A stretch of DNA of 64,000 bases from Burkholderiaceae bacterium (GCA_004298905.1 SCTK01000005.1:124001-188000); one strand, 5' to 3'. Positions 54,524-63,778 are shown, counted from the first letter of the stretch. Numbers and translations are program-made. Notes: generated by a model not told the origin, from the sequence alone.

Positions 54524-56026
54524 TCACTTCAATTGATAAACGGGGTCGAGTAGCAAAGTCCGCACAACGCTCAAGCTGGTCGCGCCCGCTGGCAGTGGAT
54601 TGACCGGCGGCAACGTCAGGATGACAGCCTCCAGACGCTGCAGTTGCTGCGCATCCGGCACGCGATCGAGCGTTGTGCCCCATTGTCTGAACCAATCGTC
54701 TGCGGGGAAATAGATTTGTCTGGCCGCCAGCATCATCTGCTTGCGCGCATCCTTGAAATCGTCGTCTTCCTGAAAACGCATTTGATTCTGTGCTTGCCGG
54801 GCAGGCCTTTCCACCGCACGGAACAGTTGTTCCAACTGCTGTTTGCGCATCAGCAAAGTGGCGCTGTTGATCCAGGCTTCACCGCCGGGCCAGCCTTTCA
54901 CATTGGGCGGATCGAACAGATCCTGCCCGGATTGCCTGGCCGCCCACAAGAACGGCGCGGCGTCGCTGTATTGAAGATTGAATTGGCGCACGGTACCGAC
55001 CAGCAGTTCAATCGGAGATTTCACCAGGGTGCCGCGATTGTCTTCGGCCAGTAACTGCGGCTCGTTGAACAAGGCACGCAGCATGGGCTTGATCTCATAA
55101 CCGCTGCTGCGGAACACTGCGGCGATGCGTCTGACCTCCGCCGGGTCGGGCGTGGGCGAAACGAATTCACGCCACAGTTTGCGCACGATGAATTCGGCGG
55201 TGGCCGGTTGTGCCAGCAGAATGTCGAGCACGGCATCGCCATCGAAATTGCCGCGCTGACCCAGCACGGTCTTGATACCATCGTCATGTGTAAAGCGGCG
55301 GAAAATAAAATGGTAGTCCTGCGGATCGAGACTCCAGCCCGTGAATGCGCGCGCTGCTTCCTTGATGTCTTGCTCGGTGTAATGACCTTCACCCAACGTG
55401 AACAACTCCATCACTTCACGCGCAAAATTTTCATTGGGCTGACCCTTGCGGTTGGTCGCCGAGTCGAGATAAATCAGCATGGCTGGATCTTTGCTGATGG
55501 CATGCAGCAGGGTCGCGAAATTGCCCAGCGCCTGCTGGCGCAATAGAACATTCTGTTCATAGAGCAGACGCGCTGCCTTGACTTTCTTTTCGCTGGAAAC
55601 AAAATGGTTGTGCCAGAACAGCGTCATGCGCTCGCGCAGGGGCGCGGGCGTGACGATCATTTCCTGCACCCACCACGCCCCCAGTTGATAACTGGCAAGC
55701 ACCTGTTTCTTGTGCTCTGTGCGGCGATCCTCTTCACTCATGGCATGCCTGTCGGCATGACTGGGAATGGCAGCGCGCACCGATTCCGGCACGGGCGTTT
55801 GCACCGCCGGTGCGGCGTACAGTAAACGATCCACCGCTTCTGTCTGGGTCAGCCCGGCAAAAGCGGCAACGTCTTCGCTGGCAGGCGCAAAACCAAGACG
55901 TGTCAGCAACACGCGCGCATTCGCCTCGCCCAGTGGAACGGCAGCATGGCCTGGAAATGGCAACGCTGTCGCAGCGAGCGCAAAAATCCAAAGTGCTAAA
56001 CGACATGCCTGGCGCGCGCGCAACAT
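54524..56026 (-). CDS. DUF1800 family protein
   Basis: 500 residues with a signal peptide (about 1-28). Recognised by ANARVLLTRLGFAPASEDVAAFAGLTQTEAVDRLL near the start, WVQEMIVTPAPLRERMTLFWHNHFVSSEKKV, FAREVMELFTLGEGHYTEQDIKEAARAFTGW and NVKGWPGGEAWINSATLL, the DUF1800 signatures. The function is unknown; it is always the partner of DUF1501. It follows a small charged-protein gene by 14 bases. Confidence 0.9.
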   Translation of the reverse strand: MLRARQACRLALWIFALAATALPFPGHAAVPLGEANARVLLTRLGFAPASEDVAAFAGLTQTEAVDRLLYAAPAVQTPVPESVRAAIPSHADRHAMSEEDRRTEHKKQVLASYQLGAWWVQEMIVTPAPLRERMTLFWHNHFVSSEKKVKAARLLYEQNVLLRQQALGNFATLLHAISKDPAMLIYLDSATNRKGQPNENFAREVMELFTLGEGHYTEQDIKEAARAFTGWSLDPQDYHFIFRRFTHDDGIKTVLGQRGNFDGDAVLDILLAQPATAEFIVRKLWREFVSPTPDPAEVRRIAAVFRSSGYEIKPMLRALFNEPQLLAEDNRGTLVKSPIELLVGTVRQFNLQYSDAAPFLWAARQSGQDLFDPPNVKGWPGGEAWINSATLLMRKQQLEQLFRAVERPARQAQNQMRFQEDDDFKDARKQMMLAARQIYFPADDWFRQWGTTLDRVPDAQQLQRLEAVILTLPPVNPLPAGATSLSVVRTLLLDPVYQLK

Positions 56027-56040
56027 GGGATATCTACCCT

Positions 56041-56322
56041 TCAGTCCTGATTGGCACGCCGGATCTGGCGCCGCAATTCTCGCCGTTCCTCCGGGCTCAG
56101 GCGTTCGCGACGGTCGTCCTCGCGTTCATCGCGACGGCGCTGAAAACGTTCCTGTCGGTTATCTTGATACTCGCGTTCGGCGCGGCGTTTATCCTGCATG
56201 CGTTCATCGCGCCAACTCTGATGCTCGGAAGCTTCTAGTTCAACGCGCGGCCAGGCCCACGCCGACGACAGTCCGCCGAGCAGGTAAGATGACAACAGCA
56301 ACAGAAATTTCGTGCGACGCAT
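56041..56322 (-). CDS. Small exported highly charged protein
   Basis: A 93-residue protein with a signal peptide (about 1-23, ending SSAWAWP). The mature part is almost wholly Arg, Glu, Asp and Gln (RRAEREYQDNRQERFQRRRDEREDDRR), ending RLSPEERRELRRQIRRANQD. Such sequences form a long helix and resemble Spy/CpxP-like or stress-related periplasmic helices only in composition. It is transcribed ahead of the DUF1800/DUF1501 pair with 14 bases spacing. The function is unknown. The low complexity makes homology hard to judge. Confidence 0.7.
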   Translation of the reverse strand: MRRTKFLLLLSSYLLGGLSSAWAWPRVELEASEHQSWRDERMQDKRRAEREYQDNRQERFQRRRDEREDDRRERLSPEERRELRRQIRRANQD

Positions 56323-56498
56323 GATGTATTAATAATGGTGAGTTACAGGCTGTATCCTACACACCCGGAGCGCGCTCGCGTATGTGCGGCACCGTAAAAA
56401 GTGTAACGGCATGTTTCAAAAGCGGGCAGCGCCCTATAACGCACGTATCATGAATCCCTGCGCATGAACGCCTGCATGATTTGAAGCCGAGGGCATCG

Positions 56499-57221
56499 AT
56501 GGAAAAAAACTCTTCGAAAAAAATTCTGGTCGTTGACGACGATCCGCGCCTGCGCGATTTGCTGCGGCGCTATTTGAGCGAACAAAATTTCAACGTCTTC
56601 GTGGCCGAAGACGGTGGCGCCATGAACAAGCTCTGGCAGCGCGAACGCTTCGACCTGCTGGTGCTCGATCTGATGATGCCCGGCGAAGACGGCTTGTCGA
56701 TCTGCCGCCGCCTGCGCGGTGCCAACGACAAGACACCGATCATCATGCTCACCGCAAAGGGCGAGGATATCGATCGCATCATCGGCCTGGAAATGGGCGC
56801 GGACGATTATTTGCCCAAGCCCTTCAACCCGCGCGAGTTACTGGCGCGCGTCAATGCCGTGCTCCGTCGACAAGGCGCGCCGGAAGCCCCGGCCGCTCCA
56901 GCGCAAGAGCAGGGCAAGATTGAATTCGGCGTGTGTGTCCTGAACCTGGCGAATCGCACGCTGGTGAAAGATGGCGAAACCGTCACGCTCACCTCGGGAG
57001 AATTTTCCGTATTGAAAGTTCTGGCCCGCCATCCGCGCACACCGCTGTCGCGCGAAAAATTGATGGAGCTGGCGCGCGGCCGCGAATACGATAGCTTTGA
57101 CCGCAGCCTTGATGTACAGATCTCGCGCCTGCGTAAACTGATCGAGCCCGATCCCGCCAAACCCGTGTTTATCCAGACCGTTTGGGGTCTGGGTTATGTT
57201 TTTATCCCGGACGGCGAATGA
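56499..57221 (+). CDS. ompR: Response regulator OmpR
   Basis: 240 residues from ATG 56499, with GAGGGC about six bases upstream. The receiver domain has KILVVDDDPRLRDLL, phospho-acceptor D57 (LLVLDLMMPGEDG), MLTAKGED and DDYLPKPFNPREL. The winged-helix DNA-binding domain (about 145-240) has LTSGEFSVLKVLARHPRTPLSREKLMELARGREYDSFDRSLDVQISRLRKLIE and TVWGLGYVF. OmpR-type regulator of envelope genes with the kinase encoded downstream; overlap of four bases with envZ. Confidence 0.94.
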   Translation: MEKNSSKKILVVDDDPRLRDLLRRYLSEQNFNVFVAEDGGAMNKLWQRERFDLLVLDLMMPGEDGLSICRRLRGANDKTPIIMLTAKGEDIDRIIGLEMGADDYLPKPFNPRELLARVNAVLRRQGAPEAPAAPAQEQGKIEFGVCVLNLANRTLVKDGETVTLTSGEFSVLKVLARHPRTPLSREKLMELARGREYDSFDRSLDVQISRLRKLIEPDPAKPVFIQTVWGLGYVFIPDGE

Positions 57222-58594
57222 AGCTGGCCTTGCCGCGCACCAGCCTGTTCTGGCGTACCTTCCTGCTACTGTTTCTGCTGGTCGCACTTAGCTTCTCGGC
57301 CTGGTCGCAGCTATTTCGCTTGTTTGAACGTGCGCCGCACGCCGCGCAGGTTGCGGAGCAAATCATCAGCATCGTCAACCTGACGCAGAGCGCCCTCATC
57401 AATTCCAACCCGGAACGCCGTCAGCAATTGTTGCAGGATTTGCGCCAGCAGGAAGGCATCCGTGTCTATCCGCTGGAACCGGAAGATGTGCGCGTATCAC
57501 TTGCAGACCATCCGCTCACGACACTGATTCAAAAACGTGTGCGTGCTGCATTGGGTCAACAGACCGCCCTGGAAGGCAAGGTCAATGGCATTCCTGGTCT
57601 GTGGGTCAGTGTTGATATCGACGGTGATGCGTACTGGGTCGTCATGCCCCTGGAACGAATTCAACGCGCCGGTGCGTTGGAATGGTTCAGTCTGGGTGGC
57701 ATTGCCCTGCTGCTGGCGCTCATTGGCGCCGTCGTATTCGGTAAATGGCTGAACCGTCCGCTGGCCGATATCACGCACGCCGCCAGAGCCTTGGCGCACG
57801 GCGAAAGCCCGCCCGCTCTGCCTGCCAGCGGCCCCAGCGAAGTGCGCCTATTGAACCAGAGTTTCAACCACATGGTCTCGACGCTGGCGCAGATCGAGGC
57901 CGATCGCGCGTTGATTCTGGCCGGCATTTCACATGATTTGCGCACGCCCATCACCCGCTTGCGGTTGGAATCCGAAATGGCACCGATTGACGAGAGCACG
58001 CGCAGCGCCATCAATGGTGATCTGAGCCAGATGGAACATATCGTCACCCAATTTCTCGACTACGCGCGCATCACACAGGAAGACAAAACACAGCAGGACA
58101 AGCGCCGCGAACCGATTGACGTGAAAGCCCTGCTCGAAGACATCGTGCAGCCCTATTGCACCACCACGCGTCAGCAGGAAGAAAAATTCACCTTCCAGAT
58201 GACGCTTAGGGATGTGCCGAATTGCCTGGGTCACAGCCGAGAGTTACGGCGTGCCGTCATCAATCTGATCGAGAATGCCATCCGCTATGGCCGGCCTGAG
58301 AAAAACCCCGTAGCCACAATCGCCTTGCAGTTGGAAACGCGGCGGCAGGGACAACAGGACTGCGTTGTCATTCGAGTCGTCGACCACGGTCAGGGCATTC
58401 CCGCAGCCATGGCGGAGACGCTCAAACGCCCCTTCACTCGCATGGATGAAGCACGCGGCGCGGCCAGTGGCGCGGGGCTCGGGCTGGCCATCGTGCAACG
58501 CATTGCCGAGCAACATCAAGGCCGACTGGACTTGAGTACCACGCCCGGCGGCGGCCTGACGGCCAGCTTGATCATTCCTGCCAGCAAGCCATGA
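57218..58594 (+). CDS. envZ: Osmosensor-type histidine kinase EnvZ
   Basis: 458 residues from ATG 57218, inside the ompR stop codon (ATGA). Two membrane helices (about 10-30 and 160-185) enclose a periplasmic domain; then HAMP, HisKA with H239 (LAGISHDLRTPITRLRLE), and HATPase (NLIENAIRYG, DHGQGIP, SGAGLGLAIVQRI). Autophosphorylates and acts on OmpR. Operon of two. Confidence 0.94.
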   Translation: MKLALPRTSLFWRTFLLLFLLVALSFSAWSQLFRLFERAPHAAQVAEQIISIVNLTQSALINSNPERRQQLLQDLRQQEGIRVYPLEPEDVRVSLADHPLTTLIQKRVRAALGQQTALEGKVNGIPGLWVSVDIDGDAYWVVMPLERIQRAGALEWFSLGGIALLLALIGAVVFGKWLNRPLADITHAARALAHGESPPALPASGPSEVRLLNQSFNHMVSTLAQIEADRALILAGISHDLRTPITRLRLESEMAPIDESTRSAINGDLSQMEHIVTQFLDYARITQEDKTQQDKRREPIDVKALLEDIVQPYCTTTRQQEEKFTFQMTLRDVPNCLGHSRELRRAVINLIENAIRYGRPEKNPVATIALQLETRRQGQQDCVVIRVVDHGQGIPAAMAETLKRPFTRMDEARGAASGAGLGLAIVQRIAEQHQGRLDLSTTPGGGLTASLIIPASKP

Positions 58595-58613
58595 GCGCTC
58601 GCCTATGAAGCAT

Positions 58614-58650
58614 ATAAATAAATACTATTAGACTTATATTTTTAATAGCT
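58614..58650 (+). promoter_or_regulatory. OxyR-like operator upstream of ahpC
   Basis: ATAA-N7-CTAT-N7-ATAT-N7-AGCT at 58614-58650 matches three of the four half-sites of the OxyR tandem pattern ATAG-N7-CTAT-N7-ATAG-N7-CTAT to 3/4 or better. It lies about 75 bases before ahpC in an AT-rich gap. No oxyR gene is in the window, and AT-rich sequence makes chance matches likely. Confidence 0.4.
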
Positions 58651-58723
58651 TATTATTCAGCCACAGCAAAACGTCCTCGAATCGATTTGCGCAATTTTTA
58701 TCCCCCACTCACGGAGCTCAGAC

Positions 58724-59272
58724 ATGAAAACCATTGGCGACAAACTCGAAGCATTCAAAGTCACCGGCGTCAAACCCGGCTTCAACAATGATGAGGAAAA
58801 CGGTGTCTCCGCCTTTGAAGACATCACGGAAAAATCCTTTCCCGGCAAATGGAAAGTGATTTACTTCTACCCGAAAGATTTCACTTTCGTCTGTCCGACC
58901 GAGATCGTCGGCTTTGCGAAATTGAACAGCGCCTTTGCTGAACGCGATGCCGTGTTGATGGGCGGCTCGACTGACAATGAATACTGCAAACTCGGCTGGC
59001 GCCGCGCCCACCCGGATTTGAACAAACTGAACCACTACATGTTCGCCGACCCCACCGGCAACCTGGTCGATCAACTCGGCGTACGCGGCAAAAATGAAGG
59101 TGTGGCCCTGCGCGCCACCTTCATCGTCGATCCGGACAACACGATTCAGCACGTGTCGGTCAACGGCCTCGATGTCGGCCGCAGCCCGGACGAAGTCCTG
59201 CGCATTCTCGACGGCATTCAAACCGACGAGCTGTGCCCCTGCAACCGCATGGTTGGCGGCGCTACGCTGTAA
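58724..59272 (+). CDS. ahpC: Peroxiredoxin AhpC
   Basis: A 182-residue peroxiredoxin with peroxidatic C57 (FTFVCPTEIVGF) and resolving cysteines C171 and C173 in the C-terminal tail (ELCPCNRM). The CPC arrangement differs from the single resolving Cys of E. coli AhpC and is typical of the type paired with AhpD. It reduces H2O2 and organic peroxides. Shine-Dalgarno GGAG; 87 bases before ahpD. Confidence 0.95.
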   Translation: MKTIGDKLEAFKVTGVKPGFNNDEENGVSAFEDITEKSFPGKWKVIYFYPKDFTFVCPTEIVGFAKLNSAFAERDAVLMGGSTDNEYCKLGWRRAHPDLNKLNHYMFADPTGNLVDQLGVRGKNEGVALRATFIVDPDNTIQHVSVNGLDVGRSPDEVLRILDGIQTDELCPCNRMVGGATL

Positions 59273-59359
59273 GCAACACCACCCTTTTTCACCGCTCTTA
59301 CCCAGAGCAAAGCCAACCGGCGAGCGGCCACAAGCCGCTCGCCGCATCTGGAGACTCTC

Positions 59360-59884
59360 ATGGAATTTCTCGACCAAATCAAGCAACTGATCCCCGATTA
59401 CGCCAAGGATATTCGTCTGAATGTCGACGGCACCATTGCCCGCTCGTCGCTCGAACCCAACGACGCGCTATGCGTGGCGCTGGCCGCAGCCTTTGCCGCC
59501 AAATGCACACCCATCGTCAACATCATTCGTCAGGCGGGCGTGCTACCTGAAACAGAGATCAACGCCACGCTCACAGCCGCCGCGTTGATGGGCATGAACA
59601 CCACTTGGTACCCTTATGTCGACATGACGGGCGATGCCGACCTCAAGGCACAACCGGCGCAACTGCGCATGACTGCCTACGCCACCCACGGCGGCGTCGA
59701 TAAGCGCAAATTCGAACTCTATGCACTGGCCGCCTCCATCGTCGGTAAATGTCATTTCTGCGTGCAATCGCACTATGCCTTGCTGAAGCAGGAAGGCATG
59801 ACCACGCTGCAAATGCGCGATGCCGGGCGCATCGCCGCCACCATCAACGCTGCCGCTCAAGTGATCACCGTCGAAGGCAAGTGA
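59360..59884 (+). CDS. ahpD: Alkyl hydroperoxidase AhpD
   Basis: A 174-residue carboxymuconolactone-decarboxylase-fold protein. The redox centre CHFC (C131-C134) and the following His (SHYALLKQEG) fit AhpD, the adaptor that re-reduces AhpC. Strong Shine-Dalgarno (GGAGA) before the ATG. It stands directly behind ahpC on the same strand, completing the system without AhpF. Confidence 0.95.
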   Translation: MEFLDQIKQLIPDYAKDIRLNVDGTIARSSLEPNDALCVALAAAFAAKCTPIVNIIRQAGVLPETEINATLTAAALMGMNTTWYPYVDMTGDADLKAQPAQLRMTAYATHGGVDKRKFELYALAASIVGKCHFCVQSHYALLKQEGMTTLQMRDAGRIAATINAAAQVITVEGK

Positions 59885-59911
59885 AGTTGCATGGGGTGAG
59901 ATAATCACCCC

Positions 59912-61123
59912 ATGCAAAACCATTTTGATCTCACTGTCATCGGTGCTGGCGCCGCAGGCATGATGTGTGCCAGCGTGGCCGCGCAGCGCGGCCTGCGCGT
60001 GGTGCTGATCGATCACGCTGAACGGCTGGCCGAGAAAATCCGCATCTCGGGCGGCGGCCGCTGCAATTTCACCAATCTGCACGCCAGTCCGAAAAATTTT
60101 CTCTCGCGCGATCCGCATTTCGCGCGCTTTGCGCTCAAGCAATACACCGTCAACGATTTCCTCGCGCTGATGAAGCGCCATCGAATTTCCTGGCACGAGA
60201 AGCACAAGGGCCAGTTGTTTTGCGATGAGTCCAGCGAGCAAATCATTCAAATGCTCAGACACGAATGTGAGACTGGCAAAGTGCATTGGCGCATGCCTTG
60301 CGCGGTGAGTGAGATTGGCCATGATCACCATGGCTTTCAACTGCACACCAATGCCGGCACCTTGCACGCGAAACATCTTGTCATTGCCACCGGTGGCCTG
60401 TCGATCCCAAAAATCGGCGCGACCGATTTCGGCTATCGCATCGCGCGCCAGTTTGGCTTGAAAATTATCGAACCCCGCCCGGCGCTCGTTCCCCTCACTT
60501 TTGACGCGGAACACTGGCAACCCTTCGTCGATCTCGCCGGTCTCTCGCTGCAAGTGCAGGCGCACGCCGGAGAGAAAGGGCAGAACTACGGCCTCGGCAC
60601 ATTCGATGAAGACCTGCTGTTCACCCATCGCGGCCTGTCCGGCCCAGGGATTCTGCAAATCTCCAGCTACTGGCAATCGGGTCAGCCGATCCGGCTGAAT
60701 TTATGCCCGGAAATTTCACTGGAAGAATTGCTGATCAAGGAAAAACAAACCAGCAAACAAAACCTCAATACGATATTGGGCCAGATACTCCCCAAGCGGC
60801 TCGCGCAAGGCTGGCTGGAAGCCCATCATCCAGACATCGCCACTCGCCGCATCGCCGAAGTGGGCGACAAGACTCTGCGCCAGCTTGCGCAAGGCATCCA
60901 GCACTGGCAGATCACACCCAACGGCAGCGAAGGCTATAAAAAAGCGGAAGTCACCATCGGCGGTGTCGACACTGCAGAACTCGATCCCAAAACCATGCAG
61001 GTGAAAAAAATCCCGGGACTGTATTTCATCGGTGAAGTCGTCGATGTCACCGGCTGGCTGGGTGGCTACAACTTCCAGTGGGCCTGGTCGTCGGGCTATG
61101 TCGCGGGTCAGGCCATTGGCTGA
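59912..61123 (+). CDS. HI0933/YhiN-family FAD-dependent flavoprotein
   Basis: A 403-residue flavoprotein. FAD-binding DLTVIGAGAAGMMCASVAAQRGLRVVLIDHAERLAEKIRISGGGRCNFTN, GGLSIPKIGATDFGYRIARQFGL and a C-terminal GEVVDVTGWLGGYNFQWAWSSGYVAGQAIG are typical of the HI0933/YhiN family. The reaction is unknown. Its stop lies five bases before the start of the Y-family polymerase gene. Confidence 0.92.
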   Translation: MQNHFDLTVIGAGAAGMMCASVAAQRGLRVVLIDHAERLAEKIRISGGGRCNFTNLHASPKNFLSRDPHFARFALKQYTVNDFLALMKRHRISWHEKHKGQLFCDESSEQIIQMLRHECETGKVHWRMPCAVSEIGHDHHGFQLHTNAGTLHAKHLVIATGGLSIPKIGATDFGYRIARQFGLKIIEPRPALVPLTFDAEHWQPFVDLAGLSLQVQAHAGEKGQNYGLGTFDEDLLFTHRGLSGPGILQISSYWQSGQPIRLNLCPEISLEELLIKEKQTSKQNLNTILGQILPKRLAQGWLEAHHPDIATRRIAEVGDKTLRQLAQGIQHWQITPNGSEGYKKAEVTIGGVDTAELDPKTMQVKKIPGLYFIGEVVDVTGWLGGYNFQWAWSSGYVAGQAIG

Positions 61124-61128
61124 ATCTC

Positions 61129-62388
61129 ATGCTGCGCGCGCTCTACGTCGATTTCAATTCCTACTTCGCCTCGGTCGAGCAACAACTGCGGCCTGAGTTG
61201 CGCGGCAAACCGGTGGCTGTGCTGCCGGTGATGACCGACACCACCTGCTGCATCGCCGCCAGTTACGAAGCCAAGGCCTTCGGCATCAAGACCGGCACGC
61301 TGGTCAGAGAAGCGCGCCAGCGCTGCCCGGAACTGATTCTGGTTGAATCGCGTCCGGCGCTGTATATCGACATGCATCACCAACTGATCGCCGCTGTCGA
61401 AAGCTGCCTGCATGTTGAACAGGTGCGCTCCATCGACGAGATGTGGTGCAAATTGTCAGGCCGCGATCAAAAGAAGGAAAACGCCATCGCACTGGCGCGG
61501 CAGATCAAGCAGGCCATCGCGCAACAGGTCGGCGCCATGATGCGCTGTTCGATCGGTATCGCGCCCAATCGCTACCTCGCCAAAACTGCGAGCGATATGC
61601 AAAAACCGGATGGTCTGACGGTGATAGAACAAAACGATTTGCCGGACTGTCTGTACCGGCTGGAATTGCGCGACTTGAACGGCGTCGGACGTGCCATGGA
61701 AAAACGGCTGCACAGTTGCGGCATTCACACCGTGGAGCAACTTTGCCAGGCCCGCAAGGAAGATTTGCATCACGCCTGGCGCGGCATCGAAGGCGAACGC
61801 ATGTATGCGCGCTTGCGCGGCGAAGCGGTGCCGGAACTCGAATCACAGCGTTCCAGCGTTGGCCATTCGCACGTCTTGCCGCCCGCCCTGCGCAATGCTG
61901 AATCCGTCTACGCGGTGCTGCATCGCCTCACGCAGAAAGCCTGCATGCGTCTGCGCAGCTACCATTGCGTTGCCGGGCGATTGCAGCTGAGCGTGAAGTT
62001 CGTCGATGGCTGGCGCTGGCACAACGACACACCGCTGGACCCGACCCACGACACGCGCCACATCCTGAAAGGGCTGGAACACCTGTGGCGCGATTTTCCC
62101 AAAGGCAGACAACAGATCCCGCTCGCGGTCAGCATGACGCTGACTGACCTCACCGATGCCACCGCCCTCACGCCCTCGCTGTTTGAATCACATCAATCGC
62201 AAGACCAACTCAACGCGGTGATTGATTCGCTGAATCTGCGCTTTGGCAAGAACACGCTCTATTTCGGCGGCGCGCATGTCGCACGCGATCAAGCGCCGAT
62301 GCGCATTGCGTTCACACATATCCCGGATCGAAAACTGGAAGACGAAACGTTTCCGCCGGTGCCGAAGAAAAACAAGACGCCCAACTGA
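61129..62388 (+). CDS. Y-family DNA polymerase (DinB-like)
   Basis: 419 residues from ATG 61129. The palm has ALYVDFNSYFASVEQQLRPELRGKPVAVLP (first Asp) and VRSIDEMWCKLSG (catalytic Asp-Glu), the finger has SYEAKAFGIKTG, then APNRYLAKTASDMQKPDGL, LNGVGRAMEKRL (thumb) and a little-finger domain. It is a lesion-bypass polymerase related to Pol IV but diverged; the exact subfamily is not settled. A C-terminal basic tail (PPVPKKNKTPN) could be a clamp contact. No LexA box is seen upstream, since the start is five bases behind the flavoprotein gene. Confidence 0.9.
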   Translation: MLRALYVDFNSYFASVEQQLRPELRGKPVAVLPVMTDTTCCIAASYEAKAFGIKTGTLVREARQRCPELILVESRPALYIDMHHQLIAAVESCLHVEQVRSIDEMWCKLSGRDQKKENAIALARQIKQAIAQQVGAMMRCSIGIAPNRYLAKTASDMQKPDGLTVIEQNDLPDCLYRLELRDLNGVGRAMEKRLHSCGIHTVEQLCQARKEDLHHAWRGIEGERMYARLRGEAVPELESQRSSVGHSHVLPPALRNAESVYAVLHRLTQKACMRLRSYHCVAGRLQLSVKFVDGWRWHNDTPLDPTHDTRHILKGLEHLWRDFPKGRQQIPLAVSMTLTDLTDATALTPSLFESHQSQDQLNAVIDSLNLRFGKNTLYFGGAHVARDQAPMRIAFTHIPDRKLEDETFPPVPKKNKTPN

Positions 62389-62422
62389 CGTGGCCGTCTT
62401 GTGCAAGTAAAGCCGGAAATCT

Positions 62423-62540
62423 CCCCTCTCCCGCAGGCGGGAGAGGGGCAGGGGTGAGGGCATATCCATCTTCGTGCGGCTAACGACAAAGCCGGTTCAT
62501 CGCCCTCATCCCCACCCTTCTCCCGCCTGCGGGAGAAGGG
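62423..62540. repeat. Pair of inverted REP-like palindromic elements
   Basis: Unit 1 (62423-62461) is the palindrome CCCCTCTCCC-GCAGGC-GGGAGAGGGG followed by CAGGGGTGAGGGC. Unit 2 (62502-62540) is a near reverse complement, GCCCTCATCCCCACCC then TTCTCCCGCCTGCGGGAGAA. Both are Pu/Py-rich stems of the type widespread between genes of beta- and gammaproteobacteria. The pair forms one long hairpin between the polymerase gene and ispF and could end transcription of both. Confidence 0.85.
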
Positions 62541-62577
62541 AGTTAACGGGAAGCTTCACAAGAAGCGTTTAACCATT

Positions 62578-63057
62578 TCACCCCAGTTGCAACAACGCAA
62601 TCGCCTGTGCCGCGATCCCCTCACCTCTGCCGGTGAAACCAAGTTTTTCGGTGGTCTTGGCTTTGACGTTGACTTGAGCGCCGGTGATGCCGAGATCTTC
62701 GGCAATGTTCTTCGTCATCTGTGCGCTGTGCGGCGCCATCTTGGGCGCCTGGGCGATGATGGTGCAGTCGATGTTCGCAACTGTCCATCCAGCCACTTTC
62801 ACTTTTTGCGCGGCGGCGCGCAGCAGTGTGCGGCTGTCGGCGCCGGCATAGGTGGGATCGGTATCAGGGAAATGCTGGCCGATGTCGCCCAATCCGGCCG
62901 CGCCAAGAATGGCGTCGGTGATGGCGTGCAGCAAGACATCGGCATCGGAATGCCCGAGCAGGCCGAGATGGTAGGGAATTTCGACGCCGCCGATGATGAG
63001 CTTGCGGTCCGCCACCAATGCGTGCACATCAAAACCTTGTCCGATGCGTATGTTCAT
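62578..63057 (-). CDS. ispF: 2-C-methyl-D-erythritol 2,4-cyclodiphosphate synthase
   Basis: A 159-residue IspF of the MEP isoprenoid pathway. Metal and substrate motifs: GQGFDVHAL (Asp/His), [35 protein letters not shown], and [22 protein letters not shown]. Follows ispD by 10 bases. Confidence 0.97.
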   Translation of the reverse strand: MNIRIGQGFDVHALVADRKLIIGGVEIPYHLGLLGHSDADVLLHAITDAILGAAGLGDIGQHFPDTDPTYAGADSRTLLRAAAQKVKVAGWTVANIDCTIIAQAPKMAPHSAQMTKNIAEDLGITGAQVNVKAKTTEKLGFTGRGEGIAAQAIALLQLG

Positions 63058-63067
63058 CTCATCTCCG

Positions 63068-63778
63068 TCATTTCAGCTCCATCAGTTTGGCGACGATGTC
63101 GAGTTCCTGCGCGTAAGTGATTTTCATGTTGCGCAGACTACCGGGCACCAGTTTCGGTTGCAAGCCCAGCGCTTCGATGGCGCTGGCTTCGTCGGTGACT
63201 TCCTGTCCGCTCTGCTGCGCGTGTTGCAAAGCGTCCTGCAGGCTACCGTGCTGAAACATTTGTGGCGTCTGCGCCTGCCACAGATGTGCGCGCGGCAGCG
63301 TGGCGCTGCTGCGGCCGTCGTCTTCACGTTTCAGCGTATCGGCCAGCGGCATGGCCAGCAGGCCACCGGCCGGGTCATCGCCCACGACGTCGATCAAGCG
63401 CGTCACCAGATCGCCGGTCAAACCGGGCCGCGCCGCATCATGCACCAGCACCCAATCGTGGGCGGCACAGTCTGCCGCCATCGCCTGCAAGCCGTTGAGT
63501 ACGGAGGCATGGCGCGATGCGCCGCCGACGCGCAACAATTTAACTTTGGGCGGCAGGTTAATCTTGGCAATCAATTGATCACCCGGCGAGACCACGAGAT
63601 AAATTCCGGCAATGCGCGAATGCGCGGCGAAAACCCGCAAGCTGTGCTCCAGCACAGTGGCATTGCCCAGGCGCTGATATTGCTTGGGTGACAGAGTGGC
63701 GGCAGTGGCGGAAAAGCGCTGACCGGAACCGGCAGCGGGAATCAAGGCAAAGTAACGGGGTGAAGATGAGACCGTCAA
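63068..63778 (-). CDS. ispD: 2-C-methyl-D-erythritol 4-phosphate cytidylyltransferase
   Basis: A 236-residue IspD of the same pathway: [15 protein letters not shown] (nucleotide loop), [37 protein letters not shown] and [10 protein letters not shown]. It makes CDP-methylerythritol. First gene of the ispD-ispF pair, divergent from mfd. Confidence 0.97.
   Translation of the reverse strand: MTVSSSPRYFALIPAAGSGQRFSATAATLSPKQYQRLGNATVLEHSLRVFAAHSRIAGIYLVVSPGDQLIAKINLPPKVKLLRVGGASRHASVLNGLQAMAADCAAHDWVLVHDAARPGLTGDLVTRLIDVVGDDPAGGLLAMPLADTLKREDDGRSSATLPRAHLWQAQTPQMFQHGSLQDALQHAQQSGQEVTDEASAIEALGLQPKLVPGSLRNMKITYAQELDIVAKLMELK

Noticed and set aside
53668-54603. A 311-codon frame opposite the DUF1501 gene
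   Set aside because: Antisense shadow of an intact conserved gene; no start signal or family.
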